Shown here: positions 34,701-46,470 of the stretch, one piece after another
Numbering within the stretch: the stretch's first letter is position 1
Layout of the letters: each line of letters starts with the position of its first letter
Assembly: GCA_018806985.1 (NCBI GenBank)
Contig: JADANN010000431.1
Span: 1,302,001-1,366,000 of the forward strand
Length of the DNA stretch: 64,000 bases
Origin: Angiostrongylus vasorum
Taxonomy: Eukaryota; Nematoda; Chromadorea; Rhabditida; Metastrongylidae
Direction: 5' to 3'
Notes under the pieces: generated by a model
Database searches by the model: none
The model's input: the letters and a program-made list of their open reading frames with translations, nothing else
Told to the model about the DNA's origin: nothing
Position numbers and translations under genes: made by a program

Positions 34701-35055
34701 GAGTGGCATCTCTACCGTACGCTTTCCGACTTAATCCCTCTTAAATGAGTAACCTCAAGTAGTTCCTAAAACTAACACCTAATAAACTTCTTCTACAAGG
34801 AAAAACTATCATGCTGATAACAATCGTAATTAAAGGCGTTACAGATTAATTAGCCGAATAGAAAAAATCAATAAATGAAATTGTTTCCAATCAAAAAACT
34901 TCCGTCCATCTGCTCCTTGCCTTGCTAAAAAAACTCATATCCGGAATGGATAATTGCTTGCCAGAGCACATGCGTCTTAAAAGAAAACAAAGTTGAATCC
35001 AGGAACGACTACCGCTCAAGGAATGGTAACAGAAACTCTGGTGTTGACTAGTTCC

Positions 35056-35400
35056 TCCCATCATACATCCAACTTCATCAAGCGCCACAGGAGCGACTGA
35101 ATGCGTATTTCGCCTATGCAATACTTTTCTGTGCTCTGTCGATGTGCGAAGTTAGAATTTTGTTCCTTAAGGATACAACGCGCATTCGACTTTATCAAGC
35201 ATTGCAGGCATGATCGAATACGCATGCGGGCTTTACAATGGCTTTCTGAAGTCTGCCAATGTGCGAAGTTAAAATTTTGTCCTTGCAAACAAGTCTGGTA
35301 CCACCCACTTATCCCGAAGGGAAACGGGGCTTGATTTGGCTGGCACGCGATGTCCTGCCAACGACCACATCTGCACTCCAGAGCACCTCAAACTACTACT
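35056..35400 (-). repeat. SINE-A with tandemly duplicated 3' half
   Basis: GATGTGCGAAGTTAGAATTT at about 35140 recurs as AATGTGCGAAGTTAAAATTT 119 bases later. Each copy is preceded by a CTTTAT/TTCATCAAGC, GACTGAATGCG/GATCGAATACG unit. The remainder (AAACAAGTCTGGTACCACCC) is one degenerate body. Confidence 0.5.
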
Positions 35401-36048
35401 CTGCACGCGAGTTTATGCTTTTCAAATAATCACAGTTTCTTGGCTTTTCACGACAGAGCGAATAATTCTCAACGCATCTCGTTGCTCAGTGCAATTAGTT
35501 GCAGGATTGGCTGTCATGACTTGTAGCTGGACATCACTTTATATGTCACGAATTCGACGTTTCATTACTTCAGTGCACTGATGTCGTCCTGTCACGCCTT
35601 GCTTCTCTCCTCAAGCGCCAATCATGCTCTCAAACCCACGGACTTTTTGCCGTTATTATTATCTGTTGAGTTTCATTTGGAATTTTCTTCTAAGATTCTA
35701 CGAAAAGAAAAGAAAAAGCTTTTTTGTGTCTACTTTTAATATAAGTGTTGAGTATGGCTCTTATCTTTTCCAACACATTAAATCCTGGGTGCTTTCTCTT
35801 CGCTGGAAAAATTTCCATTGCTTTTATAGTATTTAGCAATATTAGCAGCATACGGCTTATAAATACTTCGGCACATAAAATAGATTCCCGAGCGTTTAAT
35901 CCTTTCTTACTCATAGGATTATGACTTTCTTACCATAAAGATCTACTTTATGATAAAGCTTACATAGTGGAGTCGAAGTGATAAAACATTTCACTAATAT
36001 TGACGAAAAGAGGAAAGGTTTATAAATCCACGAATAGGGATAAATAAG
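35401..36048. other. Gene-less stretch
   Basis: Nothing recognised. Confidence 0.4.
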
Positions 36049-36310
36049 CAATAAGCTCCCAGCGTTGATCAATCCCTTAGGTATGCAAAATGCATTCGAC
36101 TTCACTAACACTATTGGAGGTGAATGAATGCAATGCATATCTGGCCTTTACAATGACTTGGGGTGGCCTACGGATGTATCGAGTCAGTGCTGCTATCCTC
36201 TCAGATAAGTATGGTACCAATTTGCCGACCCCGGAGAGATGGAAGACATTGTGAGCCACAGGCGTGGGAAACGATCCCATGGCCTCTGACCACTGCACCA
36301 CATGCTCCCC
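36049..36310 (-). repeat. SINE-A copy
   Basis: Minus-strand head GGGGAGCATGTGGTGCAGTG and body to AACGCTGGGAGCTTATTGC. There is a small duplication (TGCATTCATTC / ATGCATTG region) in the 3' half. Confidence 0.85.
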
Positions 36311-36553
36311 AGATCCACGGATAGTGATTTTAATTTAGAGCAGATATTGTAACCATACCATCAACCCAATTATTTGAGAAATAGGCATTTGCTTAAACCT
36401 CTAAAAGTATACTGTACCAATCAAACGAGGAAAGATAGCGAAATAGTAAGGCTTTTTATACCATATATTGTAAAGATGTGTAGAGACAAGAGATAATCCT
36501 ACCAACACACCAGCTCCCTTCATTGGATACGACCAGGTAAATGGATCCACTGG

Positions 36554-36759
36554 GTTCATTTTCTCGCAACTCGGCACGCAAGTACTTCTCGCGCCTCTCT
36601 ATCTCTTCGGGAGTTGTCCGCATCGACTCAGCCATCTCAAACCTGGGTGATTAAACCCACGTTTACTCAAGTTTGAGATGACTGAGTCGACGCGGACAAC
36701 TCCTGAAGAGATAGAGAGGCGTGAAAAGCACTTGTGTGCCGAATTGCAAGTATAATGTG
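36554..36759. repeat. Inverted repeat with coding-like arms (79-88 bp)
   Basis: 36563-36641 (read minus) and 36672-36750 (read plus) match at 70 of 79 bases, and all nine differences are transitions. Both arms translate after an AG acceptor: FEMAESMRTTPEEIERREKY on the minus strand and FEMTESTRTTPEEIERREKH on the plus strand. The minus version stays open past the arm (ENEPSGSIYLVVSNEG). EEIERREKYL resembles a coiled-coil segment such as that of CFAP36-type proteins, but I do not claim the family. One arm may be a real exon and the other an inverted copy. Confidence 0.6.
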
Positions 36760-38119
36760 CTGCAAGATATTCAACACACTTGGATCCGTTCTGTATTCTT
36801 TACGTGTTCACCGTCCATTCTTTCGACATCATCGCTTATCGACAGTTTTCATAGTCCGTGCAATCGTTACCGTACACCAGAAATAGTTGTTCGTCCCAAA
36901 TGGAACCTACTTTCTGACGATACAGAAAAAAATGTTCGTTAGTCCTTAGAAGCGGATAAATTCGCCTGCACTAAAGTTCGATACACATAGAAACCACCGT
37001 ACGATGGAGAAAAACTCATAAGCAGCAGACTGTTTTTTCACACGACTTTTCGTCGTCTCATTATATAGAATTTCATTAATGGAAACAAGTTAATCGTGGG
37101 AAAAAACACCATGCGTAGGTTTTGATAGAAGAAAGCGAACTGGAAAATTTACCGCCGCGTGTTATGAAAGAGATTATGACTACGTTCTGAAAAAATGTCA
37201 AGGGGGGTTTTTTACAGTTCTCTAATTTCTTGAAAGTTTTTTTTCTTCTAGTGCAAATTTGCGACGAACTAAATGAGACGGTCACAAACGATTTTTTTCT
37301 CCACTCCCTATTATTCGTCGTAATGGCGGCTACGACGAAGACGACATAAGAGCCAAACGCCCCTTTCTGGAAGCGACTAAAATTTCCTGGATTAGAGAAA
37401 GGACAATGGGGATTTACTGAATAAACTTGAACTTTTTGCAGAATTCTAAAGATAATCTTTCAAGGCGTTAAGGCGATGGCGTTGACAAGCATGAACTACT
37501 CTCTCTGGCTTAAAAATCTCAATTCCTCTGGAGTTTTAGCTATTTTTTGAAGATTTGTAAAGTCAAAAGGTGGCGTTACGGTTTTTAATCATATTGATTA
37601 GCTTTTCTTGTATCTTCAACAGACTTTCACAAAATATTGAAAGCGTCATATTATAATCCAGTTGGTGCTAGAAAACTTCTTATTAATGCTACTTTTCAAA
37701 TAAATTTAGTTCAACATTGCTTGAAAAGGGGACCTTAAGCGATACTCATTTAACACTACAATGGAATCTGGTGGGTGGTGTGTGTACGTCTCCCTGAAAC
37801 AAATTGAAGTACTGACAGTCGTTCTGCGCTTTCGCCTACTAAATACTACACATTCCGCCCTTTTCTTCTAAACTCACGGAATCGATCTAAATTTTAAAAA
37901 CTTCTTCTGGTTATTTACATAGATGTTTAGATGGTTCGTGAACAAATGTTAGCTAGAACCTAGCTTTTGCTCCACTCACTCCATTATCTAGCATCTATCA
38001 TTCATGTGGTTGAACGGCTTTACAGGAATGTAGTTTAGACTGCACATTGTGGCTTTGTTTTCTTCTCGCCTCATTGGCGTTTTAACTGCTGCTCGAGTGC
38101 AGCTGTCCTGGTATCTCAG
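36760..38119. other. Gene-less stretch
   Basis: Nothing recognised on either strand. Confidence 0.4.
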
Positions 38120-38277
38120 GATAACCATGCATGGGCCTTCGCAAATCTTCACGGTAGACAATTACCGCCTCACTTTCGGATCGGAAGGAGGTTCGCTATC
38201 TTGTGACTTGGAATCTTCCATGACGCCAAGAGTTCCTATGATTAGTAGACGGACAGTGGGAGGGGAAGAAGGAGAAG
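38120..38277 (+). CDS. Candidate exon 1 of an unrecognised gene
   Basis: A TATCTCAG acceptor is followed by an open frame with FTVDNYRLTFGSEGGSLSCD and PRVPMISRRTVGGEEGEG, ending phase 1 at AAG|GTTAAT. The Ser/Gly/Glu-rich text looks like a cytoplasmic linker. Joining to 39424 keeps the frame. An alternative acceptor ends at 38102. No family recognised. Confidence 0.3.
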
Positions 38278-39423
38278 GTTAATAGCAAGATTTCTTTAGT
38301 ATTTGTAAATATTATCTAAGTTCTCAATCGCACGTGTTTTCTTATGCACAATCAAACTTTGTAGCAAATTTCACTTACTGTTTAAGACATTATTATCTAC
38401 TTTTTTAGTAAAGGTGTTCTTCCTGATGTAAAAAGAGACCGAAGTCCAGCTAGGCACAACGGTTGTTCGTCGATGGGAAAAAATAACGGGAAAACTGCTG
38501 CGTAATAGAATTCCTGGTTGAGATAATAAAGTTAAAGTTCAGATCGTTGTTCCATTTGCTTAACAACAGTAAGGCATGCTGAATTATTATACTAACCAAA
38601 AAAAAACTCGATCATCAACCAGACGATGAACGAGTTGCACTTCGGCCCCCGCTCCCTTCCCTCTGGGAAGATCCCCATGTCATTTACTCTATGTGTCCAG
38701 CGCTCTACGTAATCTTTTCACGATAACAATGAACGCAAACGAACGGGGTTTCCAGTCCTCATTAATCCTAAGTGAGACAAGCGTTATTTGACTTACTGGT
38801 TTTTGAATAAAATGCAACACATCTCAGTCCATTTTAATCAACGACTTGACCGATCCCAAACGATTTCAATTTCACGAGAACGAATGTCTCTGAGTAGAAT
38901 CGTTGGTAACAAACACGATGCTGTGTGCAACCTGTACTTCTCAGGACAAACCATGAGATTTTATTCAGATAGAAAGGTTAAAAGCTAAAATTGAATGAAC
39001 ATAGCTGTAGCTCTCGCAATCATTATCCCAAAAGATAATCGCCTTCAAGTGTGAAGTAGGCCAATGTTTAATTCTCAATTATTTCCTCCCCTCGCTGACA
39101 AGTTGAATGGTGGTCCAACGTAACTCCCTCTGGAATTCAGAACAAGCGATCCCAGGTGTTCATTACAGGCGATCACGAGCTTTCACTGATTTGGAAAAAT
39201 TTTGTAACTAAGTGACTTAGTTTATCCCACAACGATAGCGATTCCCATGACAGAATCAAATCTTGAGATTATCTGACCGACCGCTTGAGCACGGTGTAAC
39301 AAAGCAATCCAACTATTTTATTCCTTGTAATTGCAGTTTGTCACATCGTGTCATATCATTACGACACACTATGTCCGGTATTGTTTTCTATATTGCATTA
39401 CAACCCATACCGATCAGATTTAG

Positions 39424-39554
39424 GGACACCTAGCTCACTCCGAAGTGGAGAAAAGACAGTGAAAATGGGCCGAACTATCGTATTTTCCACAGGACAAGGG
39501 GCATTGAATTCAGGTGGTGGTTTCAAATTCTCCACTGACAGAAATGTCCTACAG
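39424..39554 (+). CDS. Candidate exon 2 of the same unrecognised gene
   Basis: Acceptor GATTTAG; two bases complete the Gly codon left open at 38277. It then reads TPSSLRSGEKTVKMGRTIVF and STGQGALNSGGGFKFSTDRN to VLQ, ending in phase 0 at CAG|GTTTGT. Alternatively the internal ATG at 39463 could be a start. No homology recognised. Confidence 0.3.
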
Positions 39555-40719
39555 GTTTGTTTATGATTATGCTGATTGCAAACTATACGCCTGTCTGTTC
39601 AAAAGCCTGAAACTAAATGGATGCAAAGTATAGAAGAAGGGATTAGGGGTCCGCACCAACAAAGAACTCTCTTGTCTACTCTACAAAAGACTGGAAATCT
39701 AAGCATGTGAATATGCGACTTCTACGCGAATCCACCGCAAGCATTTCGTGAGTTTTAGTCTCCAAAGACTATAACAATAAAGTCCATCTTCCATCTGAAC
39801 CCAAAAAGAGCTCCCAATACTGCAGTCTTGGGCAAGGCGAAAACTGAGAGGGAACTAAATTCTAAGGACCATTCCAGGCTGCCTCAATCTTGGACGATAA
39901 TGTTGACGATCCATCGTTACAACTAGCATCACACACTAATATTGAAATTCGTCATACGAGTTGAGACGAGCGTAGGGGGATCGAAATCAAACTTTGCCTA
40001 TTATACTGGAGGAATGTTGTTCTTCGGAACACGTCACAGGGGTTCTTGGAGTTAATACCCTCGTCAGGAGGAATTTTGCTGTCAAAAGCGTTTCCGATGA
40101 TAATCCTTTGACTCTTTTCAGAAGTGGAATTAGTCCCCACATCTTTTCAGCAGTAGACTTCCATCCAAGTCAATGCGTTACCAACGAAGACGGTGTCGAC
40201 GGCGAAATTCGTCTTGGCGAAAAAAGTTAACTTCAATTCCTCCTCGATGAAAAGTTACGAGGAATAACGTTGTTCTGGTATTACAGGCAAAGCTTGATAT
40301 TGATCCTCTAGGCTAGTCTCAACTGGACCTTAATATAGAACTTCAATGCTAATTTGCGATGTTTGTTATGAGAACGAATCATCAATATTATCTTCCCGAA
40401 CTTAGACAGCCTCCGCCAAAGAAGACTTGATGGAAGGCAGGAGTTCTCCCGTTGAACTTCTACATTCTATATGAAACTCCATGTAGAGCTTTTCCAAGTT
40501 CCTCTGTTAATAAGTAAATCATATTGTAATAGATAATCAATAGAGTGGTTTGGTTATTTTGTCAAAAGTTGATGGTGCTGTGTGCCCAGTTGAAGGCATT
40601 GGTGTAAGCAAATACATGCACGACTATTCCAAACCTCAAGGAGAACTTGTATAAGCATTTACATCATTTCGCTACACTCAAAAAACGAAAATTTCTAAGA
40701 GGATCGACGAATAGTTAAA
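39555..40719. other. Gene-less stretch before the mariner remnant
   Basis: A frame at 39994-40230 (contains SPHIFSAVDFHPSQCVTNED) is unassigned. The next exon of the candidate gene was not found here. Confidence 0.3.
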
Positions 40720-41358
40720 TTGAATGGCAGTCAAAGAGATAGCCGTTTTGAGGTATCGACAGCGCGATTCTTCTGCGCAACCAGAACTGCCCGATCCTCG
40801 ACTGCCTTGCGTCGATGTACGATGAGAAATGGATTGTCATCTCAGTGGTTGGATCACAGCGAAGATCCGCATCACTTACCTAAGTCGGAAATACACCAAA
40901 AGAAGATCGTTTTGTTTTATGCCCTACCATTTTACTTCATCCATCACAGCTCTCTGACGCCGGATGGAGAGATTACGGCGAAGAAATATGTTCAGAAACA
41001 CGAAAAAAATGAACTAGAAAGCTGAACAACTTCGCCTTGCATTGGCTAATATAAGGGGGTCGAATCCTTCTTCGTTCTGACGCGATACGACGCACTAGCG
41101 ATGTTGTAAAGGTTGAACTACCAGGACTACGAAACTTTGCTGCTTCCACCATGCTAGCCATATTTCTGGCGTTGCAACTGCTACGACCTTCAATCATCTT
41201 ATCTATGTGAGAAATGCCTCAGAAGCAAAGTCGACGTTAGAATACCCTTTAACGGTTTCATCACCTCTAGAACTCCAGAGTTCTACGTGACCGGTATAAC
41301 TACACATGTCCCTCACTGGAAAAAATATGCAGATTCTTGTGTTCTTTGTTTCAATTGA
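40720..41358 (+). pseudogene. Mariner-family transposase remnant
   Basis: Cut-and-paste DNA transposase (Tc1/mariner). Pieces in three shifting frames: SMYDEKWIV (the conserved DEKW at the second catalytic region); SQWLDHSEDPHHLPKSEIHQ then KKIV; TPDGEITAKKYVQKHE; and LNYQDYETLLLPPC. The C-terminal piece is NGFITSRTPEFYVTGITTHV then PHWKKYADSCVLCFN followed by TGA at 41356. The N-terminal helix-turn-helix is not recognisable and at least three frameshifts are needed, so it is dead. The catalytic YSPDL motif is degraded. Confidence 0.85.
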
Positions 41359-42611
41359 TAAAGTTTGTTCGAGGGGCAAAGCCGCTCTAGATATGCAGTT
41401 CGAAATCCGCCCCTTAATTTCCAAACAACATTGCGAAATTGCGACATTTCCGAATCTCAAAAACCGCCTGTTTTCGAGAAATTTAACTTGCAAAGCCTAG
41501 AAGTAAATGCTAAATAGGACCCCCAAGAGGAATAACAGCACGGTTGGCTATAGCTACAACCAGGGAAGAGCACTCGTAGCGGGCGCCCGAGAATTTTTCA
41601 TCACTCGCTGATACCTTTCCGGTTACACGACCATGATTATCACTTTCCTGCTTCTAGAATGGCAATAGGAAGAGTCACCTATAAGTACTACTTCAAGCTA
41701 TTAAACAACTAGGTTCATCTGCATGCATGTGAAATCAAGAAGGACCTACATGCCATCCGAATAATTTCATCTCCGAAGCCCGATACGGTTGATAAAACAG
41801 AGGTGCAATATTTTGTGAACGTCAAGCCGAAACCGTAGAGACAAAGTGCTTTCTTCTCATGAATGGGTTTGTGTAACAGATAAATTATATATACAGTGCA
41901 TCGTGGAAGTATTTTATTAACCACAAATGTTACGCCAATTACAAGTGGGCGTGACCACACAGGCGTTTGCCACTAACTCGTCCCCATCGCTCTCGTTTAT
42001 CGGCCACGGTTCGCTCGGCTAAAATCAGTGCTCAGTTCTGAAACACTCTATTCTATGTGTTTCCCTTCTGTTAATCTCCTTAATGCACAGAAATTCTTAT
42101 CTACCGTGTAGAGACACCCATCTATGATAAGGAATCACATTGTCTACTTCTTTAATGAAATGTCACTTTTAGTCATGTTAAGGCACAATAGGTGCTACCT
42201 AGGTCGACTGAATAAATTATGGTTTCTCAAACGGTTTTAATTCTTTGTTTTTCCTCCTCTGGTGAAAATTTTCTGTAGTCTTAAATTGCACTAAGTGCAG
42301 TAATGAGACACTGGAAACCGTTGACGAGCAACGTTGTTACACTTCATGCGATCATCTTTCCATGGCATCTGCTCATCTCGTTCTACTTCATCTCTTTATC
42401 TTTTTTATACCATTTTGATAACATGGCAAACCCACATAAACACTTCATTAAGATAGTTTTGAGTTTCACGGTCAATATTCATAAATTGCCAAAGATGGAG
42501 GCGTGGAAGGAGTCTCATTAACATATAGCTCCTATATTTTCATTCCTATAATAATGACAAGTTTCGAATATAGATCGAACAATTTTCACTTCCATTAATG
42601 TTTATTGTAAA
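41359..42611. other. Mariner 3' flank, then gene-less stretch
   Basis: 41359-41500 (AATCTCAAAAACCGCCTGTT and neighbours) may still be mariner 3' sequence. After that nothing was recognised. Confidence 0.35.
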
Positions 42612-42768
42612 AGAGGGTAAAACTCTCGGCGTTGATCAATCCCTGAGGGATGCGCCATGCGTTCGACTTTATTAAGCATCGTTTGGATGTGATTGAATGC
42701 ATATCTGGCCTTTACAATGACTCGCGGTGGCCTACCGATGTATCGAGCCAGTGCTACGATCCTACCAA
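42612..42768 (-). repeat. SINE-A, 5'-truncated copy
   Basis: Holds only the 3' half, ending at GGCTCGATACATCGGTAGGC. Truncation of the tRNA head is the pattern expected of incomplete reverse transcription. Confidence 0.88.
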
Positions 42769-43077
42769 TGTAAGGTAGTAATAATAATGTAATAACAGAC
42801 TAGAATCTACAGATCTTTGTGCAAAGAACACAGGTTACTGTGCTCTACCAAGGTGACACTGAGGGACAATAGCAGATTTCCGAAGCTTATAACTTCTATT
42901 TTTCCCACTTTATTTCTTTGAGGTTCACATATCGAACAGTAAAACAAATGAAAAAAGTGGAATTTTGTCCATAATAACACATTCCGCAGTATTTCGTTGC
43001 TGTTTTCAGCTGCTGCCCTTGTGTTGGACATTTTAAAACTATGAGTTATAACCACAGTAAAGCTGAATTATTTTCAT

Positions 43078-43165
43078 AACCCAGACTGTAGGCCAGATTC
43101 GAACCCGTGATTACCCTTTCGGAGGGCTCACGTGTTACCCACTCTGCATGGCTGAGGCCTCATGG
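43078..43165 (-). repeat. SINE-B head, the best preserved tRNA-like region
   Basis: On the minus strand GGCCTCAGCCATGCAGAGTG, GGTAACACGTGAGCCCTCCG and AAAGGGTAATCACGGGTTCG then AATCTGGCC form a box A / box B pair. CCCT/AGGG can close an anticodon-like stem, but the loop is too short for a working tRNA. Confidence 0.6.
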
Positions 43166-43903
43166 TCTGCTTTTCTCGTAGTCAATTTTTTTGCCCCATC
43201 GGCCCCATTACACGTCAAGTTATATTGCAATTTATGTACTAAATTTCACGAAAATCTTGATTCTAAACATATCTAAACTTTCACCGATACTGCGCAAGAA
43301 CCACAAGCATGGCGAAGTGGGGCAAAGTCTCTTATATGAAACTGTGCTGTTCAAAATTCATCAAATACTTCGGTCGAAAAATCATTTCCTCATTGTTGGG
43401 AAGCCAGCTTCGTGCGTTATCTCCTAAACAACATCTGTGTTTCGTACTTTTCCTCTATACATCTTTTTAAGCTTCAATTTGGCGAATTTTACGAAATCCT
43501 TTAAAAAAATTTTCGAAAGAAATCCAAGGAAGTCTCTGTCTCTATGTGTTTTAAAAGTTTCGTTCTAGTTCGATTCACTTCTATAAAAAAGTCTATGAGC
43601 TGTTCCATTTTTGGCACACTGTCCCCGTTTGCGAAATTAGGCGATTTTCGATTGGGTTAATTTTTTTATGTTGCGTTCCTTCTCGATGATGATTAGTACT
43701 TCTGGCTTTGACGTCTAGAAAATAATAAAGATAACCAGAAAGAAACTCTTCAATCTCCTTAGTTTTGGAGTTTTCCTGTTCCATTTTTAGTTTTCTGATT
43801 GGATTCTATAAGTAGGACAGATTTATTAAGGAAAAAAAAGCGCAATTAAATTGTTATCCTAATAATGCTCCAGATTAAATTGCACTACCCTTTCAAAAAT
43901 TTG
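43166..43903. other. Gene-less stretch
   Basis: Nothing recognised. Confidence 0.4.
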
Positions 43904-44080
43904 GAGGCGTGCAGTACAATGATTAAAGATGCTCTTCAATACACTGATAAGCATCGGTTCGATCTCGCGTCCACGATCAACCAAGGTACCACTGCTCTAG
44001 GGCCAGCAAGTTCGTGCCAGAATCGTCTATTAGAACAAATCATGCATGAACGGAGTCGACTGCAAACCACGGACTAATTA
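43904..44080 (+). repeat. tRNA-like SINE head, diverged
   Basis: GGAGGCGTGCAGTACAATGA, and 45 bases later CATCGGTTCGATCTCGCG, box A and box B spaced as in SINE-A. The body is not clearly matched. Confidence 0.45.
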
Positions 44081-44674
44081 ACACCGAATGTATTTCTACC
44101 CTCTCGTGCCAGAACTGGAAGATTTCATTTTAACTGTACCAAAAATACTTTTTGGTCATGTTTTTTCTTGTTTTCCACATGTGATTTTGCTCCGATGTGA
44201 AATTTTTTCGAAGAAATGACATCAAAGCCCCCTATGGGGACTTTTGATTTGATTGCTGCCAGTAAACCCTTGCTATTTGCTGAATCGCCGCCAACCGCTC
44301 ACTTTCTTGTTTATTGCAGTCTGAAATCCTTCTGTCCTAAAGAATAATGCACTTCATGTTTTTATATTCATTGATGAAATGATATACTTAGATACATGAG
44401 CTCTTTGGTCTATTTGAAGTAGCGTATTGAGGCATCTTCGTATTACAAAGATGTCGCTTCGTTCCTCCATAAACTGTTTTTTCTACTTAAATGCGTAGAT
44501 AACCTTCAGTCATCACATAAACCCCAGCACTTCTTCGATTCACTTCGTTATAATAATGCAATAATAGGTGATGGGATTTGCCTTCTGCATTCTACGGTGA
44601 CAGGAAGAGGACCAATTGTTTTCTCCCCTCGTTGATTTGTTGAATATTTCCATGTGTTTATTTTTTCCTTCAAG

Positions 44675-44758
44675 AGCATCATTTTCCCTGGAATGTGAGG
44701 TCACCGTCCTAGAATCCTCCTTGGTGATTCAAACACAGGCAGTCGAAAGATCATGTAG
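44675..44758 (+). CDS. Candidate exon of an unrecognised gene
   Basis: Acceptor TTTTTTCCTTCAAG, then 84 bases open in one frame (ASFSLECEVTVLESSLVIQT, QAVERSC), ending TGTAG|GTGGAT in phase 2. That phase fits the next candidate at 49755, giving ..SCRSLPCPVDG... It does not join directly to 39554, so a further exon would be needed. Confidence 0.25.
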
Positions 44759-44965
44759 GTGGATGAGTGTTTCCCGATTTGCGTTGGTGATTCTTCCTAA
44801 GAAAATCGAACACCTCTGTAGGTGACCGTTGTATGACAATGAGCTGAGAATAGTGGTTGGGTCCCACCAAATAAGTACTACTTGTAATAAGGTCATAATG
44901 CCAGCAGAGATTTTTATTCTTGTAAAAAATGTTAGTCAAGCTGAGAATAAGTTTGATAATTCCAT

Positions 44966-45033
44966 CCGGAGGCGCAGCTGCAAGTAAACTGGTGCTCCGG
45001 CAGACCCTGACCAGGTAGTCGTCGTTACTACCT
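44966..45033. other. Two adjacent perfect hairpins
   Basis: CCGGAG (44966-44971) pairs with CTCCGG (44995-45000). AGGTAGT (45013-45019) pairs with ACTACCT (45027-45033) around CGTCGTT. They are followed by AATTTTAAATAAAGG. This could be a structured RNA or the 3' end of an unidentified repeat. Confidence 0.4.
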
Positions 45034-45860
45034 GACTAGAATTTTAAATAAAGGCTACCACATAAAAAGTATGCCATTTGCAATATTTTCCATATTGGGC
45101 TTTGCTTGTATCTTTGTAGAGTGAAGGAACCCACTCAACGCGGAGGTGTGCCGGAAACAAATGAAGCGTTAATGGCGTTCGCTTGAGATACTCTGTGAAT
45201 AAAGGGCTTACTGGTGATAAAACATAGAGATTTCAAAAAAGAAGATATTTCGTGTTTCCCACACATCGTATTAACCAATTATATGCCATTCATTTGACTC
45301 CACTCGCAGGGTCGTACACTTGACTGCTTGTATTTTTTGAATTGTCCAATAAAACGATTTGAGGAGACCTTCTGAGCACCGTAGGAAGTCAGACTTCGTT
45401 GCTGTAGGCGGAAGAATGAACATAATGACATTTGTATAATGCTAAACACTGTAATAACTGCGCTACACACAACCCTAATAAAATGGTTTATCTACGTCAA
45501 TTTGAATGACTGAGTTAAGAGGACCAACTAAAAAGTCTGTATATGAAATTATACACGCTGAAGTGTTGAGCGTCTAGAGGAAAATTGCCTTTGGCAATGT
45601 TTGCTCTGTTTCTGAAACTAATCAGCTCAAAGAACAGCAGATTTAATGAAAATTATCCCCCCACCGGCTTCTTCGTCGCCAGTGGGTCGTTGGTTGTTGA
45701 TGAACATCAGGGGCTGAATTGAACCCCATTCACAATGCTTAGAATGATTAGAGTGTTCAGAATTCCTTTTTTAAACTCCTGAGTCCATGCTTATTTTAGA
45801 ATACATTTTAAACTTTTATATTTATAAACTATAAATGAGAAGGCAAAGGCATGTGGAACA
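45034..45860. other. Gene-less stretch
   Basis: Nothing recognised. Confidence 0.4.
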
Positions 45861-46133
45861 AAAAGGTAAAGCTCTTGGCTTTGATCAATCCCTAAGGGAT
45901 GAGCCACGCATTCGACTTCATTAGGCATCGTTTCGAGGTGAGTGAACGCACATCTGGCTTTTTACAATGACTCTCGGTGGCCTACCAATGTATCGAGCCA
46001 GTTACTGCTATCCTCCCAGACACGTCTGGTATCAGTTTGCCGACCCCGGAAGGATGGAGAGCTTGGTGCGTCATGGGCACGGGGATCGACTCCACGTGTG
46101 TGTTGCAGGGCGGCCCCGACCACTGCATCACAC
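45861..46133 (-). repeat. SINE-A copy, full length
   Basis: The minus strand has GTGTGATGCAGTGGTCGGGG, CGTGGAGTCGATCCCCGTGC and the body, and ends AAGAGCTTTACCTTTTT. Confidence 0.9.
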
Positions 46134-46257
46134 TAATGTGAAATAGACAAAAAAGACCTAAGAAGTTGTTAAATGCAAAAAAGAATTGTAAATTAACTAG
46201 ACTAGTAATAACTCCTTTTATGAACGATTGTGACTTTCTAAAGTATCGTTGAAGAAT

Positions 46258-46470
46258 TTAGGAGATACAAAAAAACTGGGCCAAATCTTCGCGATTCCCT
46301 AATTTTGCGTTTAGGTCGACATAAACGTTGTCCTCAAATGTAATCAGGCAGAGATTTTTTCGCTGTGTATACGGAAGCAGTTTAGGAGCGAATCCTCCCT
46401 CACTGGGTGAGGACGAACAACCGAAAACAATTTCCACGGTGTCGCCAGGAAATGAAGGAAAAAAAATGGA
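46258..46470 (-). CDS. Candidate terminal exon, unrecognised product
   Basis: On the minus strand a TTATCCAG acceptor is followed by 70 open codons, including FPGDTVEIVFGCSSSPSEGG, FAPKLLPYTQRKNLCLITFE and DNVYVDLNAKLGNREDLAQF, then TAA. Composition is protein-like. It starts in phase 0, as the exon at 47670-47774 ends. The roughly 1.2 kb intron between would hold the SINE-B palindrome. No family recognised. Confidence 0.33.
   Translation of the reverse strand, partial: SIFFPSFPGDTVEIVFGCSSSPSEGGFAPKLLPYTQRKNLCLITFEDNVYVDLNAKLGNREDLAQFFCIS

Noticed and set aside
43078..43165. A tRNA gene
   Set aside because: Box A and box B are good, but the anticodon loop is too short and the acceptor stem does not close; it is the head of a SINE-B.
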